46,792 nucleotides of DNA from Deltaproteobacteria bacterium (lineage in GTDB: Bacteria > Desulfobacterota > Syntrophia > Syntrophales > UBA8958), in contig JAPLJZ010000258.1 in NCBI GenBank assembly GCA_026388335.1, positions 1-46,792 of the forward strand. Direction: 5' to 3'. The translations under genes were made by a program, and so were the position numbers. Each line of letters opens with the position of its first letter. The stretch's first letter is position 1. The notes beneath the pieces were generated by a model that saw nothing but the letters and a program-made list of their open reading frames with translations, had not been told where the DNA came from and made no database searches. Of the stretch, positions 35,384 through 42,322 are shown one piece after another.

Positions 35384-36262
35384 TCAGACGGTCCGGTTCA
35401 AACCCGCCGGCAATCCGCCCCAGCCAAGTTTGGAACGGAGGATTTCTAAGTAATCGCGGTGGGGTGAGGCGACCAGGAGCGTCACATAATGCGATCTCTG
35501 GATCGTCATGACATCCCCCGATTTAAGGGTATGGAAAACCTGCCCATCCAGGGTCACCGTGGCCCCTTGTTCCTTGGACCAGATTATCACCCGGATAGCT
35601 GCCTCGCCGGGGAGGATCACCGGCCGGTTCGTCAGGGTATGGGGGCAGATGGGATTGATGATTATGGAATCATGCTGGGGAAAAACGATCGGCCCTCCTG
35701 CGGAGAGGGAATAGGCCGTCGATCCCGTGGGGGTGGAAACAATGAGCCCATCTGCCTTGAAGGTATTGAGGTATTTGCCATCCACCTCTGTTTCCATCTC
35801 TACAATCCGGGAAAGGTTCCCGCGATTGATAACAGCGTCGTTAAGAACGGTCCGCTTTTTTACGACCGTCCCTTCGCTTTCCACCGTAACATCCAGCATC
35901 ATTCGTTTCTCGGTCAGAAAACCTTGCTGTAGGAAGATCTCAAAGGCATCGATCATCTCGTTAAGGTTGACTTCCGTCAGATAACCGAACGCCCCCAAAT
36001 TAATTCCCACAATCGGTACATTAAATTCCCTTACCGCCCGGGCCGTTCTGAGCATGGTGCCATCGCCGCCGAAGACGGCGATTATGTCCACCATCGCCGC
36101 CAGCTGTTTCCGGTCATATCCGGGACCGGCGCTGATGGCCTCGGCAATACCCTTGTCCAGATAGACCTCCAGACCTCGTTCCAGGCACCAGGTCCTGAGC
36201 CTCTGCGTATAGTCCCCGGCCTTTTCCTTGGCTGTATTGGCAACAATCCCGACTTTTTTCAC
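35384..36262 (-). CDS. nadK: NAD kinase
   Basis: A 292-residue ATP-NAD kinase. The GGDGT motif (65-69) with catalytic Asp and the later glycine-rich GLIVSTPTGSTAYSLSAGGPI segment are diagnostic. It makes NADP from NAD. It starts at a GTG that overlaps the upstream oxidoreductase stop by four bases (GTGA). It lies 66 bp before recN, a frequent neighbour in bacteria. Confidence 0.95.
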   Translation of the reverse strand: MKKVGIVANTAKEKAGDYTQRLRTWCLERGLEVYLDKGIAEAISAGPGYDRKQLAAMVDIIAVFGGDGTMLRTARAVREFNVPIVGINLGAFGYLTEVNLNEMIDAFEIFLQQGFLTEKRMMLDVTVESEGTVVKKRTVLNDAVINRGNLSRIVEMETEVDGKYLNTFKADGLIVSTPTGSTAYSLSAGGPIVFPQHDSIIINPICPHTLTNRPVILPGEAAIRVIIWSKEQGATVTLDGQVFHTLKSGDVMTIQRSHYVTLLVASPHRDYLEILRSKLGWGGLPAGLNRTV

Positions 36263-37206
36263 CTGAAAACACCCCCCCGAAGGATATTTTCACAATCCCG
36301 GGCGATATCAAGGACCAACGCCCCTGCCGAGGGGAGATCCCTGATCGCCCCCACCGCCTGTCCAATCTGAAGTTCCCCTTCCTCCAGATCGCCGTCAAAC
36401 ATGCCGATTTTTGTCCTTTTCTCTCCGATAATCCGGAGGAGCTCTTCTTCCGTTGCCCCTTGCTTCTCCGCCTCGAATACTCTTTCAAACCAAGTGTTCT
36501 TGATGACCCGGGCCGGTATGAGTTTCCGAAGGATGAGAAAGGTATCCGTCGGGGAAGCATGGAGCATGGCCTTCTTGAAATGATCATGGGCGCTCGACTC
36601 TATGGTCGCCGCAAAGCGGGTGCCGATCTGGACTCCCTCCGCACCCATCGCCAGGGCCGCAGCCATCCCACGGCCATCGTAAATCCCTCCGGCAGCAATC
36701 ACGGGAATCTTCACGGCATCCACCGCCTGGGGAACAAGGACCATAGTCGTCAGTTCATCCCGACCGTTATGCCCTCCGGCCTCAAATCCTTCCACGACCA
36801 CGGCGTCTACCCCCGCTTCCTCGCACTTGACGGCAAGATCGGGCGTCGCCGTTACATGCGCCACCTTGATCCCCTGTTCTTTTAAGCGGTGCGTATATTT
36901 TTTGGGACTGCCGCCGGAGGTAAAGACAATCTTCACCCCTTCTTCAAGGATGATGGAAACCATCTCTTCAGCATACTGGAAAAAGATGGGCAGATTCACC
37001 CCCCAGGCACCTTGAGGATCTTCTTTTTTTATCTTGCGGATATGCTCCCGCAGCAGTTCCGGCATCATGGAACCGGCGCCGATGAGGCCGACGGCCCCCG
37101 CTTTCGCTACTGCCGCGGCAAGGCGCCACCCGCTGACCCAGATCATTCCCCCCTGGATGATGGGATATTTTACACCGAAAAGGTCCGTTATTCTCGTTCT
37201 GATCAT
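36259..37206 (-). CDS. Nitronate monooxygenase / FabK-like FMN oxidoreductase
   Basis: A 315-residue TIM-barrel flavoprotein. The N-terminal YPIIQGGMIWVS, central EGFEAGGHNGRDE and C-terminal AAGGIYDGRGMAAALAMGAEGVQIGTRF blocks fit the family. The His of GGHNG suits nitronate monooxygenase. Enoyl-ACP reductase FabK is the other possibility; the two are hard to separate by eye. It is flanked by a four-base overlap with the CDO-like gene upstream and with nadK downstream. Confidence 0.85.
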   Translation of the reverse strand: MIRTRITDLFGVKYPIIQGGMIWVSGWRLAAAVAKAGAVGLIGAGSMMPELLREHIRKIKKEDPQGAWGVNLPIFFQYAEEMVSIILEEGVKIVFTSGGSPKKYTHRLKEQGIKVAHVTATPDLAVKCEEAGVDAVVVEGFEAGGHNGRDELTTMVLVPQAVDAVKIPVIAAGGIYDGRGMAAALAMGAEGVQIGTRFAATIESSAHDHFKKAMLHASPTDTFLILRKLIPARVIKNTWFERVFEAEKQGATEEELLRIIGEKRTKIGMFDGDLEEGELQIGQAVGAIRDLPSAGALVLDIARDCENILRGGVFR

Positions 37207-37937
37207 GGAGCCCTCCTTTTCGAAGCGGTTATCGCCGTTTCGTATTCTTCTTTGACATAATCGGGCAAAGTATTGACAAGGGCGCCTTTCAGAATATCCT
37301 CCCCCGAGCCCATCGCCCCGATAGTCCTGACCATCAGTACCTCTTTGTAAGTTCTGGGAGGATAGACCCGTTTCACCGTTTTTCTTTCCCGATCAAAGAA
37401 CTGAAGATAGCCCCGGCGCACCGTCCGCCCATAGACATTTAGAGTAACGGCTATTTCTCCGGAAATGTTTTCCATCTGATGAATACCTGCATTCAGGGGG
37501 AGAACGCAAGTAATTTCCCCTGGCTTCAAGACCTTCGCAACCGCTTCCTCAAGTTCCGCATAACCCGCCATGGCACCGTCATCCCGCCGCCGGAATTTAA
37601 CTTCTTTGATGTCATTGATGAAGCTCGCTACGATCCCCCAAGATCCGTGGTCGTGAATCGTATCCACGGAAAAAGGCTCCCAGATATAGGCCAGGACGAG
37701 AAAAGATTGGTCGGGGCTTCGGTAAAGGGTCAATTCGTTTGGCCAGAGGGTCGGCTGCTGCTGTTTCAGCCAGGATCTCTCGATTAATGCCTCCTTCACA
37801 AAGTCCCGGAACCAGAGATCCGAGGAAATGAGCTCCTGAACGATGGGAATTCCTTTTTCGAGAGTTACGGAAATATCCTCGTTCTTTTCTGTCAGTTCCT
37901 GAAAACGGTGACAAAAAATTTCAAAATCCTTTTGCAT
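37203..37937 (-). CDS. Cysteine-dioxygenase-like cupin protein
   Basis: A 244-residue double-stranded beta-helix protein of the CDO-like group. Metal ligands are suggested by TIHDHGSWG (HxH) and a later LNAGIHQMEN histidine. These iron enzymes oxidise thiols or other small molecules with oxygen, but many members have unknown substrates, and an oxygenase is notable in a seemingly anaerobic genome. GAGGAG precedes the ATG. It starts a tight run with the FMN oxidoreductase and nadK. Confidence 0.72.
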   Translation of the reverse strand: MQKDFEIFCHRFQELTEKNEDISVTLEKGIPIVQELISSDLWFRDFVKEALIERSWLKQQQPTLWPNELTLYRSPDQSFLVLAYIWEPFSVDTIHDHGSWGIVASFINDIKEVKFRRRDDGAMAGYAELEEAVAKVLKPGEITCVLPLNAGIHQMENISGEIAVTLNVYGRTVRRGYLQFFDRERKTVKRVYPPRTYKEVLMVRTIGAMGSGEDILKGALVNTLPDYVKEEYETAITASKRRAP

Positions 37938-37967
37938 TGATAAAACTCCTCGGATTTTACATCGCCC

Positions 37968-38798
37968 CTACCGGGGCTCCCTGACGCCATACCGCCGTAA
38001 GTGCTGCCAGGAACGGTAAGCCGGATCATGGGGGTCGGCTGTCAGGGCTTCCTTTTCCCGGAGATATTTTTTTACGATCCCCGGTTGTTTGTATAGTTTT
38101 CGATCCCGTCCGATGGGGCAGACCTTGGTGCAGATCCCGCAGGGATAGGTCCGGCTTTTCGTCAATTCTTCCGCCATTTCGAGACAAGCCGGTTTATCAT
38201 AATCACCGATGAGGCAATCGTCACGAACCCGGAGCGCGTCCTTGGGACAACACTTCGCACAGGCCTCGCATTTTATGCAAAGGTCTTTTTCCATAAGGGG
38301 ATCCGGAGGCAAAGCCAGGGCAGTAAATACTGACACAAATCGGACCCGGGGGCCGAATTCCGGGGTCAGCAGGCAGTGGCTTAGTCCGATATTGCCAAGT
38401 CCCGCGTATTTCGCCGCCATGACATGGCCAAAGGGAGCGCCAGGCCATTTTCTGAAAGCCTTGAGGCTGTTGTAGCCGTCACGGCTGAAAAACATGGCGG
38501 CATGGCCGAGACGGTTCAGATACCGGGTGGTATCATAGGCTAGGGCATCCAGTTTTATGTTGACCGTTTTGTACAATTCCATGTGGAGGACGGACGGTGT
38601 CGTCTCCACAATCGGCAATGGCATGCCCATCCCCATAACGATGACGGTGCGGGCAGGCTTCCAGATAGCCTGGGGACGAAAGTCATCAGGCACAATCCCT
38701 TCCGTGACCCATCGCTCCACCGGTGCAAAACCCACCAGATCGGCCCCCGCCTCCCGGCAGAATATTTTTATATTTTTACTAAGATCTTGAATTTCCAC
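37968..38798 (-). CDS. 4Fe-4S double-cluster oxidoreductase, QueG-like without corrin function shown
   Basis: A 276-residue protein with a C-terminal pair of 4Fe-4S motifs (CIKCEACAKCCP and CGICTKVCPIG, about residues 173-228). The N-terminal part resembles the region seen in epoxyqueuosine reductases and reductive-dehalogenase-like proteins (ADLVGFAPVERW). It is shorter than QueG (about 350-380) and lacks its C-terminal HEAT-like part, so it is more likely a stand-alone electron-transfer reductase. It starts at GTG, 8 bp after hicB, on the same strand. Confidence 0.75.
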   Translation of the reverse strand: MEIQDLSKNIKIFCREAGADLVGFAPVERWVTEGIVPDDFRPQAIWKPARTVIVMGMGMPLPIVETTPSVLHMELYKTVNIKLDALAYDTTRYLNRLGHAAMFFSRDGYNSLKAFRKWPGAPFGHVMAAKYAGLGNIGLSHCLLTPEFGPRVRFVSVFTALALPPDPLMEKDLCIKCEACAKCCPKDALRVRDDCLIGDYDKPACLEMAEELTKSRTYPCGICTKVCPIGRDRKLYKQPGIVKKYLREKEALTADPHDPAYRSWQHLRRYGVREPR

Positions 38799-38806
38799 AA
38801 TATGCC

Positions 38807-39154
38807 TCAGATGTGAACCTCGGAAACGGCCCGCTGCAGAACGCTTTTTACATAAGCATTCAATGTCATGCCTTCATCAAGGGCATTCACGACCAAGTGC
38901 TTATGGAGCTCGGGATCAAGACGGATGTTGAACGTGCCCTTGAAGGGTTTTTCGGGTTCCCTGCCTTCTTCGACGCACATATCGAGATAATCATCAACTC
39001 CATCCCGGAAATCCTTCACAAGATCGTCAACTGTCTTTCCCTCATAGGCGATGTGAGCCTTTTTCATCCCCATAACGCGACCGTAGAAAAGCATATCATC
39101 TTGATCGAATTGAACATTCCCGGTGTACCCTTTATGCTGCAAAATATTTTTCAT
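38807..39154 (-). CDS. hicB: HicB-type antitoxin
   Basis: A 115-residue HicB with a partly degraded RNase-H-like N-terminal domain (YTGNVQFDQDDMLFYGRVMGMKKAHIAYEGKTVDDLVKDFRDGVDDYLDMC) and a C-terminal ribbon-helix-helix DNA-binding part (FNIRLDPELHKHLVVNALDEGMTLNAYVKSVL). It binds HicA and represses the operon. Its start overlaps the hicA stop by four bases (ATGA). Confidence 0.92.
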   Translation of the reverse strand: MKNILQHKGYTGNVQFDQDDMLFYGRVMGMKKAHIAYEGKTVDDLVKDFRDGVDDYLDMCVEEGREPEKPFKGTFNIRLDPELHKHLVVNALDEGMTLNAYVKSVLQRAVSEVHI

Positions 39155-39405
39155 GGTGCAACTCCTATGTCTGTCAAAAATCCCCGTATCGTCTCTACCG
39201 CGCCTTTCGATATTATCTTTCCCGGGTGCGGTGCATGAACATGAAGACTGTAATCACGGCACTTGAACCTTACACGAGACCCCTTGCCCTCTTTCATGAT
39301 GGCACCGATCCCCATAAGCAGCGAAACGGTTTCCTGCCAAGGAATATCTGATCTTGTAGGCTTCTCAAAGATCATGGCCAGGGTCTTTTTCTGTTTGGCG
39401 CTCAT
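39151..39405 (-). CDS. hicA: HicA-type mRNA interferase toxin
   Basis: An 84-residue HicA. The double-stranded-RNA-binding-like fold includes the conserved histidine region DYSLHVHAPHPGKIISKG. It would cleave mRNA when free of HicB. The open frame extends 67 codons upstream, but that part covers a large hairpin and a terminator. The start at 39405 (MSAKQKKTL) matches normal HicA length and has a weak AGAG site. The toxin-first order is standard for hicAB. Confidence 0.85.
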   Translation of the reverse strand: MSAKQKKTLAMIFEKPTRSDIPWQETVSLLMGIGAIMKEGKGSRVRFKCRDYSLHVHAPHPGKIISKGAVETIRGFLTDIGVAP

Positions 39406-39424
39406 GGATCTCTTATGCCAGAAA

Positions 39425-39468
39425 GGATTACAAAATGCAAACTGATTTGTAGTTGCATTCTGTAATCC
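39425..39468 (-). promoter_or_regulatory. Large inverted repeat just upstream of hicA
   Basis: Arms 39425-39440 and 39453-39468 are complementary over 16 positions except for one A/C pair, which is a G-U wobble in minus-strand RNA. The repeat ends 19 bp before the hicA ATG. It may be the HicB operator, an RNA hairpin that limits toxin translation, or both. Confidence 0.5.
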
Positions 39469-39528
39469 TGAGCCACCATAACTCATTGAATGGCGCTCGC
39501 GCACCACGCTCCATGCCTGGCGCACCAA

Positions 39529-39558
39529 GAAAAAACCCGCTATTTCTAGCGGGTTTTG
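39529..39558. terminator. Bidirectional terminator-like hairpin
   Basis: ACCCGCTA-TTTC-TAGCGGGT (39535-39554) is flanked by an A-run on the left and TTTT on the right, so it can stop transcripts from both sides. It sits at the probable left edge of the accessory region. Confidence 0.65.
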
Positions 39559-39559
39559 T

Positions 39560-39579
39560 ACTTCTTTGGACTTCCTTGG
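39560..39579. repeat. Tandem 10-mer beside the terminator (possible attachment-site-like)
   Basis: ACTTCTTTGG and ACTTCCTTGG follow each other directly. Short tandem units next to a terminator hairpin are often seen at integration junctions of islands, but no integrase or matching second copy was found in the window. Confidence 0.3.
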
Positions 39580-39825
39580 ATTGTCATCTGGGGCGGGGTC
39601 TATCAAATAGAACTTCTATCTATACGTAATACTTAAATCATTAAACTGCACAATTTCCAGCCAGCCCCCAAACACGCCCCCATATTCCAAGCTCTACCCG
39701 TTATTTTGATAAAACGCTTCTCCTAAATATTCACGTTAGACGAATGGAGTCAATAAAAAAAGCGGGTGCTGCAATGAAAAAACAACGTGTCGGCTAGCCT
39801 GCGCTCCGCAGATACAAAGCTTCAG

Positions 39826-40098
39826 TTAAACTGATCGAGTCAGGTCACTGAATTCCGGCAGCAAGGTACTGCACACCCAAAACTTATTTCCGTTTCTATA
39901 AATCTCCGAAAAATTCTTAAATTCGCCTTTGACATACCTCGTAGGAAGGTGTAGCTGTTGCCTCGGAATCTGTATAATGCAGTACGCTTTGAATGCGCCG
40001 TCAAGGGCTTTTGTGCAGTCCCAGATATCATGAAGCTCCTTCAGGAGGTTACGGCCTAAATGAAAAATAGTTTGACTTCTTTTTCTTTTTCTGTTAGG
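39826..40098 (-). pseudogene. Coding remnant without start codon (90 codons)
   Basis: A frame of 90 codons open from just after a TAG at 40099-40101 to a TAA at 39826-39828. Its conceptual product looks protein-like (for example KAYCIIQIPRQQLHLPTRY and GEFKNFSEIYRNGNKFW) but holds no Met, Val-GTG or Leu-TTG start. It is probably the C-terminal remnant of a gene whose 5' part was lost when the abiF locus arrived. An unusual ATT start cannot be excluded. No family was recognised. Confidence 0.4.
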
Positions 40099-40100
40099 CT
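40072..40100 (+). promoter_or_regulatory. Promoter of the abiF leader RNA
   Basis: TTGACT (40072-40077) and TAGGCT (40095-40100) are separated by exactly 17 T-rich bases. The predicted start is near 40107, about 87 nt before the abiF ATG. This is the only good promoter upstream of abiF. Confidence 0.55.
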
Positions 40101-40106
40101 ACCCTA

Positions 40107-40220
40107 CAATTCGTTGAACAACACCTGCCACGCCTCTACGGGCTTCGGTCCGAAATGCGCACCCAGGCGGGTTACTTATACGGGGGCTTGGTGATGGAAT
40201 ATACCAAGCCCCCTCTTTTT
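40107..40220 (+). ncRNA. Putative abiF-associated structured RNA (antitoxin/partner candidate)
   Basis: About 114 nt between a promoter and a terminator-like hairpin. Visible structure: a CGGGC-TTCG-GTCCG hairpin with a cUUCGg tetraloop (40139-40152), enclosed by CCTGCC (40124-40129) pairing with GGCGGG (40166-40171), then the terminal stem-loop (40182-40213) with a T-run. Conserved structured RNAs upstream of abiF genes are known as a class (the abiF RNA motif). Whether this sequence fits that model could not be tested here. Ends are estimates. Confidence 0.5.
40182..40220 (+). terminator. Terminator-like hairpin enclosing the abiF start codon
   Basis: A perfect 11-bp stem GGGGGCTTGGT (40182-40192) / ACCAAGCCCCC (40203-40213) closes a 10-nt loop that contains the abiF ATG (40194-40196). 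TCTTTTT follows. The G-run that would serve as ribosome site is inside the stem. It can therefore both end the leader RNA and hide the start of abiF. Confidence 0.7.
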
Positions 40221-41099
40221 ATTGACCAGCAAATTGACCTGCTCATGTCGCGTGGCATGAGGATCGACAATAGAGATCGCGCCGCAAGATACCTTAGTCA
40301 TATCAATTATTACCGTTTCCGTGCTTATTGGCTTCCTTTTGAAGAAAAATCAGACCAGACTGAACATCAATTCAAGGCGGGAACAACTTTTGACGATGCT
40401 CTGAAACTTTACCTTTTCGATCGGAAACTCCGCCTGCTGGTCATGGAGGCGATTGAACGTGTTGAAATATCTTTCCGGACAAGGTTTGCTCATGAGTTAT
40501 CTCTTAAATACGGGAGCCATGTCCATCTCGATTCCGGTCTTTTCAAACGATCTGACATATATCATCAACATATTGAAAGCCTGAAAGTAGAAATCAAGCG
40601 AAGCCAGGAGACTTTCATTGAGCATTACCGGGTAACCTATGACGATCCAGAACTGCCACCTATATGGGCAGTCTGCGAGGTTATGACCTTTGGACAGCTT
40701 TCCATGTGGTTTAAAAATCTGAAACGACGTTCCGATCGTAATGCAATTGCTCGCATCTATGGCATCGATGAAACCATTCTCGGGTCGTTCATGCATCACC
40801 TGACGCATATCCGCAATCTATCGGCCCATCATAGTCGACTCTGGAATCGCAGAATTGTCTTTACCATGACGATCCCTACACTCCCTACTGATCTTGCCAT
40901 GCAGTTCAATCCTACAGCAGGCCGCAACATCTACAACACCTTTATCATGTTAGGATACCTCCTGAAACTTATTAGTCCTGGTACATCCTGGGTTGCCCGA
41001 ATGAGACATCTCATTGAGGAGTACGTGCCGGACAAGTCGGCAGCGATGGGATTTCCCGAAGGTTGGCGTGATCTACCATTGTGGAAGGATGGCAAATAA
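40194..41099 (+). CDS. abiF: AbiF/AbiD-type (Abi_2) HEPN abortive-infection protein
   Basis: A 301-residue Abi_2-family protein. The N-terminal IDQQIDLLMSRGMRIDNRDRAARYLSHINYYRFRAYW pattern is diagnostic. The C-terminal HEPN motif RNLSAHHSRLWNRR contains R-x4-H (R207, H212), expected for RNA cleavage. A second R-x4-H (RTRFAH, R95-H100) lies in the first half. Such proteins stop phage growth by damaging host RNA and have been proposed as relatives of Cas13. The ATG at 40194 is preferred over one 13 codons upstream because homologues begin near it. Translation is likely controlled by the hairpin around the start. The gene is intact and ends at 41099. Confidence 0.85.
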   Translation: MEYTKPPLFIDQQIDLLMSRGMRIDNRDRAARYLSHINYYRFRAYWLPFEEKSDQTEHQFKAGTTFDDALKLYLFDRKLRLLVMEAIERVEISFRTRFAHELSLKYGSHVHLDSGLFKRSDIYHQHIESLKVEIKRSQETFIEHYRVTYDDPELPPIWAVCEVMTFGQLSMWFKNLKRRSDRNAIARIYGIDETILGSFMHHLTHIRNLSAHHSRLWNRRIVFTMTIPTLPTDLAMQFNPTAGRNIYNTFIMLGYLLKLISPGTSWVARMRHLIEEYVPDKSAAMGFPEGWRDLPLWKDGK

Positions 41100-41479
41100 C
41101 GCAGAAACCATACCATTGCCGACGGGGAACTGCACGGAACGCTTTCGGTGCGAACCACAAGCAGTTGACCGGTTAGGAGTAGATGACAGGTGGTATCGGG
41201 GTTCGGCGCAGGCAATGTTCTGCTGAACCGCTTCAAATACAAGTCCTCACATAGATAAATTTGGCCAGCCAATGAATCCCATTGGAAAGCGCGCATACAT
41301 CTGAAAGCCAATTTCTCCCTTTTGGAGTAGATCCGCTCCTTCCTTGTCGTAGATTGAAATTTTCGTAGAAACAGTAGATTTGAAATGAAAATCGTGATAG
41401 TGGAACCATAAAAATAAGGCTGTAAATAGTTCCATCCTGTATGCAATGCTGGAGGAAGATATGGATTGCCTGACAAATG
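41100..41479. other. Non-coding or decayed stretch after abiF
   Basis: No supported gene. A short plus frame overlaps the abiF stop (to 41226) and a 62-codon minus frame (41247-41435) ends in QMYARFPMGFIGWPNLSM; neither has a good ribosome site or a recognised family. The stretch may be decayed DNA. Confidence 0.4.
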
Positions 41480-41509
41480 CCCCGTTTCTTACAAAGAGCG
41501 GGGTTTTTT
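41480..41509 (+). terminator. Rho-independent terminator
   Basis: CCCCG (41480-41484) pairs with CGGGG (41499-41503), extended by weaker pairs around a small loop, and is followed by TTTTTT. Its right arm is the start of repeat copy A. Confidence 0.6.
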
Positions 41510-41565
41510 ATTGAAGATTAGGAAGCCGCAGAGGATTTTGTACCGATCCATAAAACGCCATGATA
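41496..41565 (+). repeat. Cassette-boundary repeat, copy A
   Basis: A ~68-bp segment starting GAGCGGGGTTTTT and containing AGAGGATTTT and TGATA-type blocks. It is similar over its length to 43606-43673. It begins in a terminator and ends about 135 bp before the next gene. Confidence 0.55.
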
Positions 41566-41699
41566 AAAAAAAGTTCGTCCGCAAGTGTAAGATACAATGA
41601 TGTTTATGATCGAAATTTTATAATGTCCGTCAGCGTCTTATCCGACAAATATTTTATACGGGTACATATAAACCTTGCTATGCGCAGGGAGGCTAATTT

Positions 41700-42224
41700 A
41701 TGAAATGGCCCAGGAAAAAGGTGAGAGAAAATTTCGAAATACAGGGCTTTATCAAAGAATACAAAAGACTGCCTCATGGGAGGAGCTTTGTCGTTGAAGA
41801 AGAGGAAGAAAACCCTGACAGAATCGTCAGAGACATCGATACAAATGAGAAATTCGGAATCGAACTTACATCGGTCTACTTGAATGATAGGAGTGTGCCA
41901 GATAGTCATATGAACGAAGAAGGCTCCTTAATTCCTTTCAATCAATTTGAGATTGAACAATATGAAAAAAGAATATTGGCTAGTATCGTCGATAAAGTCT
42001 GTAAAGCTAGGCATCATTACAAACAAGAGTTCCCCCTCATCTTGTCAGTCTATGTGAACGAATACATCTCTCTACATATGAAGCTTGAATACTGGAAATC
42101 CTTTGCATCGCGATATAATCTTCTGTTTGATTGCTTTACACCATTTGATGAGATCGTTTTCTGGCCACTACCTAGTCCTGATAGAAATCAGCCTCTGGTA
42201 ATCTCTGTAAGGATAGTAAAATGA
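41700..42224 (+). CDS. Hypothetical protein, possible PD-(D/E)xK-like nuclease fold
   Basis: A 174-residue soluble protein. The segment PDRIVRDIDTNEKFGIELTSVYL resembles the acidic core of restriction-endonuclease-like folds (Asp, then E-x-T in a strand), but the match is by eye only. The N-terminus is basic. GGGAGG precedes the ATG by 7 bases, so translation is well supported. It is followed by a HEPN-motif protein within 100 bp, suggesting a two-gene defence module between repeat copies A and B. Confidence 0.7.
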   Translation: MKWPRKKVRENFEIQGFIKEYKRLPHGRSFVVEEEEENPDRIVRDIDTNEKFGIELTSVYLNDRSVPDSHMNEEGSLIPFNQFEIEQYEKRILASIVDKVCKARHHYKQEFPLILSVYVNEYISLHMKLEYWKSFASRYNLLFDCFTPFDEIVFWPLPSPDRNQPLVISVRIVK

Positions 42225-42247
42225 TAATCAACAATATATAACGAATA

Positions 42248-42288
42248 AGGATAGATTGTGCGAGCGAAGCGAGCCACGATCTTATCCT
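42248..42288. repeat. Imperfect inverted repeat between the two module genes
   Basis: AGGATAGATTGTG (42248-42260) pairs imperfectly with the segment ending CTTATCCT at 42288, around a GC-rich centre containing two GCGAGC-like units. It may be an mRNA hairpin or a dispersed element. Confidence 0.35.
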
Positions 42289-42322
42289 GTAAACAAACTC
42301 TTTCAGTGGATCGCAAAAAGAT

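Noticed and set aside
39406-39606. 67-codon N-terminal extension of HicA
   Set aside because: It covers a terminator and a large hairpin, and HicA proteins are normally 60-90 residues.
41089-41226. Short plus-strand frame overlapping the abiF stop
   Set aside because: No ribosome site, no family and no hydrophobic or domain pattern that would support a gene.
41247-41435. 62-codon minus-strand frame after abiF
   Set aside because: The composition is partly protein-like, but there is no spaced ribosome site and no recognised family.
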